Positions 1-7,402 of a stretch of 64,000 bases of DNA are shown one piece after another. The first letter of the stretch is position 1. Every line of letters begins with the position of its first letter. Origin of the DNA: Novosphingobium sp. AAP83 (GTDB lineage Bacteria; Pseudomonadota; Alphaproteobacteria; Sphingomonadales; Sphingomonadaceae). Under the pieces are notes generated by a model. The model did no database searches. It had not been told where the DNA came from and saw nothing but the letters and a program-made list of their open reading frames with translations. Location of the stretch: contig NZ_LJHY01000022.1 in NCBI RefSeq assembly GCF_001295795.1, forward strand, positions 310,001-374,000. Reading direction: 5' to 3'. A program made the position numbers and the translations under genes.

Positions 1-165
1 GATTTCCCCCTCACGCTGCTCAAGCAAGCGGGCATGTTCACCCCAAGCCAGCAACCCGCTTGGCCCGGCAACCCCGATGGCGCCCAACACAAGCAATGCC
101 ACCAGCGCAAGCGACTGGGTCACACTGTCTTTAGGAAGAAAAGGAGTTCGACGCGACTTCATCAT
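1..165 (-). CDS. ftsB: Septum formation initiator (FtsB/DivIC-like), 5' part only
   Basis: Read leftwards from the ATG at 163-165 (a second ATG follows at 160-162), 55 codons are open to the window edge. The product starts with a short basic segment, has one hydrophobic span at about residues 18-40 ending in a Gly-Pro-Ser-Gly-Leu-Leu-Ala-Trp stretch, and then turns into charged, Leu/Glu-rich sequence that looks like the start of a coiled coil. That is the layout of FtsB/DivIC proteins, single-pass divisome components that pair with FtsL and FtsQ. No strong ribosome binding site precedes the start. The C-terminal half is outside the window, so the family call rests on the N-terminal pattern alone. 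Confidence 0.7.
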   Translation of the reverse strand, partial: MMKSRRTPFLPKDSVTQSLALVALLVLGAIGVAGPSGLLAWGEHARLLEQREGEI

Positions 166-382
166 TTCACTGAATCACAAATTCCATGCCGATTCAAGCG
201 CTAATGACAGTGTTTTGCCAGATGCTACGGAAAGACACTTAAAATTGGTATCAGACGCATTCCAGCCTCGCTCAGCTGCCATCGTCCACCCTAATGCTGT
301 ATATGCGCTGTTCGCCGTATTCCCGTGGTGCTGCATGCCTGACCTTTATCGGTCCGCTTAACAGCCCAACCGGAGCGGCCTT

Positions 383-1006
383 ATGGATTTAACAGTACCG
401 TCGCGGCGTCAGTTTTTGACCGCCATCGGCAATCTGGCCAGCGCGGGCTGGATTGCCACCAATTGGCCGCAAATCGCTGCTGCTGCCGAACACTCCAGCC
501 ATGGCGCTCACGATGCCGACGCGCCTCCCGCCACGATCAAAACGCTGTCGCCGGGTGAAGCAGCCCAGATCGATGCCATGACAAACCTGATCGTGCCGGG
601 CGGAACAACCCCCGGCGCGCGAGATGCACATGTGCTGTATTTCATCGATAATGCACTGGGCAGCTTTTTTGCCGCACAATTGCCAGCATTCCGCCAAGGC
701 CTCGGCGAATTTACGGCCGCTTATGCCAAGGCCTACGGAGCTGATGCACCGTTCTCGTCCGCTCCTGAACCGCAACAGGTCGCTTTCCTGAAACAGGTAG
801 AAACAACGCCCTTCTTCCTCGCCGTGCGCAGGCTCACCGTGCTCGGACTGCTCGCCCTGCCCAAATACGGCGGCAACAGTGATTACCTTGGCTGGAAGCT
901 GATCGGGGTGGAAAACAACCACGCGTGGGAGCCGCCCTTTGGCTTCTACGATCAGGATTACCCGGGGTTTGAGCCCTATCCCGGCACCAAGCCCTACACC
1001 GCCTGA
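383..1006 (+). CDS. Gluconate 2-dehydrogenase subunit 3 family protein, Tat-exported
   Basis: The 207-residue product begins with a twin-arginine signal: Ser-Arg-Arg-Gln-Phe-Leu at residues 7-12 followed by a weakly hydrophobic stretch to an Ala-rich cleavage region near residue 35. The body matches the small (gamma) subunit of membrane gluconate/sugar dehydrogenases, which folds with the flavin subunit and carries it through the Tat pathway. A GGAG ribosome binding site lies 7 bases before the ATG. The flavoprotein subunit starts 12 bases after the stop, so the two form one transcription unit. No cytochrome c subunit gene follows, unlike the classical three-subunit enzymes. The sugar substrate cannot be told from sequence. 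Confidence 0.85.
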   Translation: MDLTVPSRRQFLTAIGNLASAGWIATNWPQIAAAAEHSSHGAHDADAPPATIKTLSPGEAAQIDAMTNLIVPGGTTPGARDAHVLYFIDNALGSFFAAQLPAFRQGLGEFTAAYAKAYGADAPFSSAPEPQQVAFLKQVETTPFFLAVRRLTVLGLLALPKYGGNSDYLGWKLIGVENNHAWEPPFGFYDQDYPGFEPYPGTKPYTA

Positions 1007-1018
1007 CGGAGCAGCCCG

Positions 1019-2668
1019 ATGCAGCGCAAAACATTCAAAACAAGCGAAACAGTCGATTTTATCGTGGTCGGCTCTGGCGCATCCGGCGGCATCATGGCCC
1101 GCGAACTGGCACGCGCCGGCAACAGCGTGGTCGTGATGGAGCAGGGCCCGCGCCTTGACGCCCATGAATTCGAACATGACGAACTCAAATACCGCAACCT
1201 GTCGGGCATCACCAACAATCCCGCCACCAACCCGCAGACCTTCCGCAACACCGAAGACCAGAAGGCGGAAAAAGTCTCTGGTCGAAATCCTCTGACCTAT
1301 GCCCGCGTCGTCGGCGGCAGCAGTTCGCACTTTAACGCCAATTTCTGGCGCCTGCACGAAATCGACTTTATCGAGCGCAGCCGCCTTGGCGCAATCGAAG
1401 GGGCAGACCTCGTCGATTGGCCGATAACTTACGCCGAACTTGAACCCTATTACACAAAGGTGGAATGGGAAGTCGGCGTATCCGGCCTTGCCGGGGCCAG
1501 CCCGTTCGATCCATGGCGCAGCAAGCCCTATCCGATGCCGCCGTTGCCGGTGAAATCATCCGGCGTCTTATTCGAACGCGGCGCCAAAAAGCTTGGCCTC
1601 CACCCCTTCCCAGCCCCGATGGCAATCAATTCGGTAATGTATAAGGACCGCCCTGCGTGCATCCAATGCGGGCTGTGCGGCGGCTTTGCCTGCGAAGTGA
1701 AGGCAAAATCATCCTCGGTCTGGACCGTCATCCCGGAAGCCGAGGCCACCAAGCGTTGTGAAGTACGCCCGGAAAGCTATGTCTTCCGCATCGGCATGAA
1801 CAAGGCTGGCCGCGCAACCGGCGTTCATTACTATGATCGTGATCGCAAGGAACAGTTCCAGAATGCCCGCGCGGTGGTGGTTTGTGCCAATGGCGCAGAA
1901 ACGCCCAGACTGCTCCTCAACTCCGCCACCGGATCTGCGGCACAAGGCCTCGCCAATTCCAGCGGAGCAGTTGGCCGCTACCTGATGTTCAACAAAGGCG
2001 GCGGTGCGATGGCGCGCTTTGATCAGCCGCTCAATGAATACAAGGGTGCCAACGTCACACGCATTATGCACGATTTCTATGATTCCGATCCCAAGCGCGG
2101 CTTTTATGGTGGCGGCGGATTTGATGCCCGCTCGGGCGGTCCGCTCACATGGGGGCAGACCGTGCCCAAGGGGACATCCAACTGGGGGCCGGAATTCAAG
2201 GAATACCTCGAATCCTACACTTATTGGATGAACTGTTCAGGACACGGCACATCGCTGGCCGTCGAAAGCAACCGCGTCGACATCGATCCCGACCTGAAGG
2301 ACGCGTGGGGCATTCCTGCTATCCGCGTCACCCGCAAAGACCATCCCGATGATACCAAGCACGCCAAATGGCAGGTGGAGCGCGCGGTTGAAATCATGGA
2401 CGCCGCCGGAGCCAAACAGATCGTACCGGGCGAAGTCGGCGAAGCGACAGGCGGCGTACACTTGCTCGGCACCTGCCGCATGGGCAATGATCCGGCCACA
2501 TCTGTGATCGACAAGTACCACCGCACCCATGACGTGAAAAACCTCTTCCTGTGCGATGGTTCCAGCATGGTCACATCAGGCCGCGGACAGCCCACGCAAA
2601 CTATCGAAGCCTTGGCCTTCCGCGCCGCAGACCACATCGCCCGGTTTGCAAAACGGGGCGAGATTTAA
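1019..2668 (+). CDS. GMC family oxidoreductase (flavoprotein subunit of a gluconate-dehydrogenase-like enzyme)
   Basis: The 549-residue protein opens with the FAD-binding Rossmann motif Gly-Ser-Gly-Ala-Ser-Gly-Gly at residues 18-24. It has a cluster of cysteines, Cys-X2-Cys-X2-Cys-X5-Cys, at about 214-226, as in the large subunits of gluconate/2-ketogluconate dehydrogenases. It ends with the GMC C-terminal block, including His-Leu-Leu-Gly-Thr-Cys-Arg-Met-Gly and the Gly-Gln-Pro-Thr-Gln-Thr-Ile segment. It has no signal peptide, which fits hitch-hiking export with the Tat-tagged small subunit encoded just upstream. It should oxidise a polyol or sugar acid in the periplasm and pass electrons onward; the acceptor is not encoded next to it. 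The gene ends 13 bases from the convergent sulfatase. Confidence 0.9.
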   Translation: MQRKTFKTSETVDFIVVGSGASGGIMARELARAGNSVVVMEQGPRLDAHEFEHDELKYRNLSGITNNPATNPQTFRNTEDQKAEKVSGRNPLTYARVVGGSSSHFNANFWRLHEIDFIERSRLGAIEGADLVDWPITYAELEPYYTKVEWEVGVSGLAGASPFDPWRSKPYPMPPLPVKSSGVLFERGAKKLGLHPFPAPMAINSVMYKDRPACIQCGLCGGFACEVKAKSSSVWTVIPEAEATKRCEVRPESYVFRIGMNKAGRATGVHYYDRDRKEQFQNARAVVVCANGAETPRLLLNSATGSAAQGLANSSGAVGRYLMFNKGGGAMARFDQPLNEYKGANVTRIMHDFYDSDPKRGFYGGGGFDARSGGPLTWGQTVPKGTSNWGPEFKEYLESYTYWMNCSGHGTSLAVESNRVDIDPDLKDAWGIPAIRVTRKDHPDDTKHAKWQVERAVEIMDAAGAKQIVPGEVGEATGGVHLLGTCRMGNDPATSVIDKYHRTHDVKNLFLCDGSSMVTSGRGQPTQTIEALAFRAADHIARFAKRGEI

Positions 2669-2681
2669 AGCGCGCCCACCA

Positions 2682-4619
2682 TCACGGAGTAACAATTGCA
2701 AACGCCGGGTCCGGCTTGTCGAGCCAACTGACAAGCCGGCCCAGAACTGCCGCATCGCCTTCCAGCTTTGCCTCACCACTGGCCAGTTTGGCCGCCAAAG
2801 GCTGCCCTGCAAACAGCGCGGTCAGCAGGTCTTTGTAAGCCACTGTCAGCGTCGCCTGCCGCCCCTCGCGCAAGCCGCTGCGATGGATCAAAACGCCGTT
2901 TGCCACTGATACCGTGTGCTGTTCTTGCTTGTCCGGAAACACAAGGCCCAGCGTCAGGGCATTGTCGCCCGCCTTGGCCGGATCAAGCCGGACGGACAGC
3001 ACGTCAAGAAAATCAGCCGGTGGCAGCAAACCCAACAGTTCCGCACCGCCCGTCACATCTTCGGCCTTCACGCCATTATCCAGTTCGTTGGCCGCGGTCA
3101 GATACATATTGCGCCACAAGGCGTTCTCGCTCTGATAGGCAAGCTGCCGGAACGTCCGCGCTTGCAGGGCTTTGGCAACCGCGTTTGCGCCATCGGCAAA
3201 GATCACCTTGTTCAAAAGTTCGGCAGCCCAAGCGTAATCGCCCTTGGCAAAGGCCGCTTGCGCCAAAGCCGTCACACGATCACCCCCGCCCATCGCCTCG
3301 ACATAACGCCGCGCGCCTTCTTCTGGCGGAAGCGGTGCAAGATGCGCAGGGTTGCCGTCATACCAGCCCATATAGAACTGGTAGACCGCACGCGAATTGA
3401 AGCTGTACGATCCATAATAGGGCCGGTCATACCATTGCTGCGCCAGTGCGGGCGGCAAAGTCAATTGCGCCGCGATTTCCGGCCCGGTCTGGCCCTTGTT
3501 CATCAACCGCACCGTCTGATCGTGCAGATAGGCATAGGCATCGCGGTGCTTGGCCAGATATTCGGCAATCACCGGCTTGCCAAAACGCGGCCAACCGTGG
3601 CTGGTTATCAGCACCTCGGCGTCGGCAAAAATGTCAATCGCCTCGGTTAACCCTTGCGCCCACGCTTTGGCATCACGGATCACCGCGCCGCGTGGGGTCA
3701 GGATGTTGTGCTGCGTGGGGTTGGCGTTCTCCGCCAGATCGGCCACCTTCCAATCGGGAAAACCCACATTCATTTCCGCAGGCGCTTCGGTGCCGGGCGT
3801 CAACTGAAAGAGCATACGGACGCCATCAATCATCAGTTCCGTGTCCGTCTCGGCCAATTCGCGCGTTGGTGGCACCAACGAGCGACCGCCGCCTGCCACG
3901 CCGATTCCAATGCCCGATCCCATCGTACCCTCAGGCCCGGCAGGAAGCCCGAAACCGAACTGGTATCCGGCGCGGCGGCCCATCGCTGGACCTGCGATCA
4001 CGTTCTCGCTCACCGCAGCACGGGTAAAGCCCTGCGGCGCAAGCACCGGTGCATCGGCCAGCAACATATCTTTGAGCCCAGCTGCCCCGCCAAAGTGATC
4101 GATGTGGCTGTGCGTGTAAATCATCGCGCTGACCGGCAGCTTTGCGACGTGCTCTGATATCAATTCATAGGCTGCCGCTGCGGTTTCCGTGGCGGTCAGG
4201 GGATCGATCACGATCCAGCCCTTGTCGCCGCGCACAAAGGTGATGTTGGCCATATCGAACCCGCGCACTTGCCAGATCCGGTCGGTCACCTTGAACAGCC
4301 CTGCCTTGCCCAGCACTTGTGCGTGGCGCCACAAGCTGGGGTTCACAGTGGCGGGTGCCGGTCCCTTGGCAAACGACAGGGCGGCTGTGTTCCACACCGG
4401 TTTGCCCGCAGCATCGCGAATGACCGGATCTTTGCGCGTGGCCACAAACCCGCGCGCGGCAAATTCAAAGTCGCGCACGTCCGTCATGGGCAGGCCCGCA
4501 AGGGCATCCGCATTGGTTCTGCGCGTAACCTCGCTTGGTGCTTCAGCAGCTGCAGGCCGGGAAACCAGCATAACAGCCGCCAGCGCCAGACCAGCATGGC
4601 GCAATTTCGAATTAGGCAT
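2682..4619 (-). CDS. Alkyl/aryl sulfatase, metallo-beta-lactamase fold (SdsA/BDS1 family)
   Basis: The 645-residue product has a cleavable signal peptide (hydrophobic residues about 8-22, Ala-X-Ala near 25) and the metal-binding Thr-His-Ser-His-Ile-Asp-His-Phe-Gly-Gly motif at about residues 168-177. Its length fits the three-part SdsA1 architecture: catalytic MBL domain, alkylsulfatase dimerisation domain, and C-terminal SCP2-like domain (the last 120 residues). These enzymes hydrolyse primary alkyl sulfates such as SDS in the periplasm. An open frame continues 66 codons further upstream, but I place the start at 4617-4619 because the signal peptide begins there and a purine-rich GGAACGAGA precedes it. 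No dedicated regulator is adjacent. Confidence 0.88.
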   Translation of the reverse strand: MPNSKLRHAGLALAAVMLVSRPAAAEAPSEVTRRTNADALAGLPMTDVRDFEFAARGFVATRKDPVIRDAAGKPVWNTAALSFAKGPAPATVNPSLWRHAQVLGKAGLFKVTDRIWQVRGFDMANITFVRGDKGWIVIDPLTATETAAAAYELISEHVAKLPVSAMIYTHSHIDHFGGAAGLKDMLLADAPVLAPQGFTRAAVSENVIAGPAMGRRAGYQFGFGLPAGPEGTMGSGIGIGVAGGGRSLVPPTRELAETDTELMIDGVRMLFQLTPGTEAPAEMNVGFPDWKVADLAENANPTQHNILTPRGAVIRDAKAWAQGLTEAIDIFADAEVLITSHGWPRFGKPVIAEYLAKHRDAYAYLHDQTVRLMNKGQTGPEIAAQLTLPPALAQQWYDRPYYGSYSFNSRAVYQFYMGWYDGNPAHLAPLPPEEGARRYVEAMGGGDRVTALAQAAFAKGDYAWAAELLNKVIFADGANAVAKALQARTFRQLAYQSENALWRNMYLTAANELDNGVKAEDVTGGAELLGLLPPADFLDVLSVRLDPAKAGDNALTLGLVFPDKQEQHTVSVANGVLIHRSGLREGRQATLTVAYKDLLTALFAGQPLAAKLASGEAKLEGDAAVLGRLVSWLDKPDPAFAIVTP

Positions 4620-5231
4620 TCTCGTTCCATCTCTCTGATCGGGTGGATTTGCGACAACGCTAAACTTAACCGCGCGATTGGCAACCCGTTGCAGTCCTGC
4701 TGCGTCGCGGCCAGGCTGTTTGGTAACAGATAGCTTCAAGGTTTTGAAAATGGTGCGCCCGACATGAAAGCGATGGGCACCCAAATCATTGGGAAATTTT
4801 GATCCAAAGGGCTGCATAAACCATAAAAAAGTGCCCCCAAATCGCAGAGAATGGCGAGAGATCCAAGAGGCAGCTGTCGCCCGAACAGGTCATTGACAGC
4901 TTTAGCAGGGGATAAGGCAGCTAAGCGCTCCAACTTCGGTGGTTTAAGCGGCGATAGGTGATCTGTGCGCCTTGGGTGCTTCACGCGGTGTTGAGTTGCA
5001 TTGAGAATTGAGCCGTGCTTTCCTTGCCTCTGGCGTTCAGTCAGGAGGCATCGGAGCGATCGATTGGCCAGAGCAAGGACCTGAGACCCCATTGTTGTTA
5101 TGGGCTAAGACAAAATCGCCCAAGAACTCGCGAAATTGCGGTAAAAATCGTTGAAAATTCAAGCTTCAGCAACGAATTGCATCCTATGCAGCCTGATGCT
5201 GACCGGTTTGTTATGGTGCCGTTGCCCTATG
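4620..5231. other. 612-base interval without a supported gene
   Basis: This lies between the sulfatase start and the end of the MFS gene. It should contain the sulfatase promoter. It carries a 22-base copy of the tRNA-Arg 3' end and flank at 4742-4763 (listed separately). Short open frames exist on both strands (for example 4736-5092 leftward), but none has a recognisable family, a ribosome binding site or coding-like composition. The stretch looks like degraded, non-coding sequence. Confidence 0.6.
4742..4763 (-). repeat. tRNA-Arg 3'-end-like direct repeat, candidate distal attachment site
   Basis: These 22 bases match 11662-11683 at 20 positions in the same orientation. The match covers the last 13 bases of the tRNA-Arg including CCA and the A/T-rich 9 bases beyond it. 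The rest of a tRNA is absent here. A truncated tRNA 3' end downstream of the intact tRNA is the usual trace of site-specific integration, which would place 4764-11661 inside an inserted segment. No integrase is present, and tRNA ends of this form recur in genomes, so the call is tentative. Confidence 0.4.
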
Positions 5232-6491
5232 CTACAAACAGTCTCTGCGTAACTTGGGGGCTGCCAAAGCCATGAGTAGCGCTGCCACGAGATACAGGCA
5301 GAGGGAATAAAGCATCGAATACCGCAGCGCGTCCGCGCCGTAGCGTGGCGTCAACGCATCCGAAAGCGCTCCAAGCGCAAAGATGCCGCCGCCCAGTCCG
5401 ATCAGATTGTTGATAAGCAAGAACAGCGCCGAGGCGGTCGATCGGGCCGAAGGGACGACCAGCAATTGTATCGCGGAGATCACTGGTCCGAGCCAGATAT
5501 AGGCCATAGCCTGCGGAATGAGAAAGAGGGCGAAGGCCCACCCGACGCTGGAACTTTTAATGCCGGCGGCAAAAAGCGGCACACCGATAACAAAGGCGGT
5601 TGCTGGTACATAAGCCAGATAGGCTCTATCCCGGTGGCCGAGGAGATCGCCCAGCCAGCCGCCCAGCAGCATTCCCGATATCCCGCCCAGCAACAACATG
5701 GCCCCGATAAAATGCGAGGTCTGCACAAGATCGAGCCCGAAGCTGCGTTGAAGCAGGCTGGGCATCCAGAAAGCCAAGCCATAGCCGAGCATCGAGCTCG
5801 TTGCCGCGCCAAATGAGAGGAGCCAAAACGAAGGCTTGTGCGCCAGTTTCCGGGCAATGTCTGCGAAGCGGGGAGCCGGTTCTGTCGCTGCGACAATGGG
5901 TTTAGGAAGGTCACGCACCAAGTATTTGAACAGCGGCGCAATGACCAGACCGGCAAGACCGACCACGAAGAACGCAGCGCGCCAATCCACCATGACCGCG
6001 ATGTATCCGCCCGCAAGAACACCCACCGCTGACCCAACCGGAATACCAAGCGAATAGACCGACAAGGCGAGCGCGCGACGGTGGCTTGGGAAGTAATCGG
6101 CAATCAGCGCATAAGACGGCGCAACGCCGCCTGCTTCACCAATTCCCACGCCCAGCCGGGCAAAAAAGATATGCCAAAAACCCTGCGCCAGACCGCATAG
6201 TGCCGTGAAACCGCTCCACAGCCCGAGCGATATGGTAATCACCCAACTGCGACTGGTCCGGTCGGCAACCCATGCCAACGGCACGGCCAGCGTTGAATAA
6301 AGCATGGCGAAAGCCAGGCCGCCCAGCATCCCCAATTGGCCGTCGGACAAGCCGAGGTCACGCTGGATCGGTCCGGCAAGAATGGCAAGGATCTGGCGGT
6401 CAACGAAGTTGAACACATAGACCAGCAGCAGCATCGCCAGGACGACATTGGGCCGGCCTGGCAAAGATGCTGTTTGGGGCTTCTGTATCAT
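5232..6491 (-). CDS. MFS transporter, spinster-like
   Basis: The 419-residue protein is strongly hydrophobic with the spacing of 12 transmembrane helices in two halves. Its first helix carries Asn-Phe-Val-Asp-Arg-Gln, a hallmark of the spinster-like MFS branch, and the loop between helices 2 and 3 has the conserved Asp-Arg pattern. In sphingomonads such carriers often sit with TonB receptors and hydrolases in uptake and degradation clusters. Its ATG follows the hydrolase stop codon with no gap, so translation is coupled. I infer inner-membrane uptake of the compound taken in by the receptor at 7403-9760; the substrate is unknown. Confidence 0.88.
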   Translation of the reverse strand: MIQKPQTASLPGRPNVVLAMLLLVYVFNFVDRQILAILAGPIQRDLGLSDGQLGMLGGLAFAMLYSTLAVPLAWVADRTSRSWVITISLGLWSGFTALCGLAQGFWHIFFARLGVGIGEAGGVAPSYALIADYFPSHRRALALSVYSLGIPVGSAVGVLAGGYIAVMVDWRAAFFVVGLAGLVIAPLFKYLVRDLPKPIVAATEPAPRFADIARKLAHKPSFWLLSFGAATSSMLGYGLAFWMPSLLQRSFGLDLVQTSHFIGAMLLLGGISGMLLGGWLGDLLGHRDRAYLAYVPATAFVIGVPLFAAGIKSSSVGWAFALFLIPQAMAYIWLGPVISAIQLLVVPSARSTASALFLLINNLIGLGGGIFALGALSDALTPRYGADALRYSMLYSLCLYLVAALLMALAAPKLRRDCL

Positions 6492-7382
6492 CTAGAAAGC
6501 CCACGTCTGGAGGAATGCATCAATCGCCGAGAGCGCTACAGGTTCATCGAGGATAGGCGCATGGCCCCGATTGGGCACATCCACGGCGGTAAACGCCGCA
6601 CCATGCCGCTTGCCCATCTCGGCCACGGTGGCAGCCGCGAGCAGGTCCGAATGACTTCCACGCAAAACGAGCACGGGCTTTTCCGCCAGCATGCCCCACA
6701 ACGGCCATAGATCGGGCGGAAGGGTTGCGGGCTGAGTTCCCTGCGTGCTCAAAGCAATTGCAGGGTCATAGGCAAACCGGATACGGCCTTCGGGCGTTTG
6801 TATGCACGTCCGCCGCGCAAATGCCAGCCAATCGTGCCGGCCAAAATCCGGCAGGGCTATCGCGTTGACCGCCGCACAGCTTGCCGCAGCTTCGTCCCAA
6901 TCCGCCGCGTCCTGCATTGGTCCAACATAGCCTTGGATCCGCGCCAGTCCGGCGGCTTCGATATGCGGGCCGATATCGTTCAGGACGATGCTCGCAATGC
7001 GCTCCGGCTGCGCGGCCACCATGATCATCGCGATAAGACCGCCCATCGACGTTCCGATTAGCCCAACCTTGGCTATCCCTAGCCCATCGAGCAGCGCAAA
7101 CATATCGTCGGCATAAATGTCGGGCCGATAATTCCCCGGGTTGCTATCATACTCAGACAGCCCCCGCCCGCGCTGGTCGGGCACGACCAACCTGTAAAGC
7201 ACGGCTAACTCTTCGGCCAATGGTTCAAAATCCGCGCTGTTGCGGGTAAGACCGTGCATCAGCAAGAGAGTCGGTTGATCGCTGCCCCGGTCTTGGCCCT
7301 TGTCATAAATGCGTGCGTGGAGGTCCAGCCGACCGCATGCGCTACGATAGCGATGCGGCCGGAAGGAAATCGGACTGGTCAT
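6492..7382 (-). CDS. Alpha/beta-fold hydrolase
   Basis: The 296-residue protein has the oxyanion-hole His-Gly at residues 43-44, the nucleophile elbow Gly-Thr-Ser-Met-Gly-Gly with Ser112, and a late His in Arg-Gly-His near residue 274, giving the expected catalytic triad. There is no signal peptide, so it acts in the cytoplasm, probably as an esterase, lactonase or C-C bond hydrolase. It sits 20 bases after the TonB receptor and abuts the MFS gene, forming one operon in the order receptor, hydrolase, transporter. Sequence alone does not give the substrate. Confidence 0.85.
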   Translation of the reverse strand: MTSPISFRPHRYRSACGRLDLHARIYDKGQDRGSDQPTLLLMHGLTRNSADFEPLAEELAVLYRLVVPDQRGRGLSEYDSNPGNYRPDIYADDMFALLDGLGIAKVGLIGTSMGGLIAMIMVAAQPERIASIVLNDIGPHIEAAGLARIQGYVGPMQDAADWDEAAASCAAVNAIALPDFGRHDWLAFARRTCIQTPEGRIRFAYDPAIALSTQGTQPATLPPDLWPLWGMLAEKPVLVLRGSHSDLLAAATVAEMGKRHGAAFTAVDVPNRGHAPILDEPVALSAIDAFLQTWAF

Positions 7383-7402
7383 GGTCGCTGTCCGATACAG
7401 CC

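Noticed and set aside
77-361. Rightward open frame of 94 codons at the left edge
   Set aside because: It overlaps the leftward ftsB-like gene, has no family features or ribosome binding site, and ends in low-complexity sequence.
389-1357. 322-codon leftward frame opposite the gluconate-dehydrogenase-like genes
   Set aside because: It is antisense to two well-supported genes and its translation has the Arg/Gly/Ala-rich character of GC-rich shadow frames.
4736-5092. 118-codon leftward frame in the gap before the MFS gene
   Set aside because: It looks vaguely like a transposase remnant, but I could not match it to a family and it overlaps the tRNA-end repeat.
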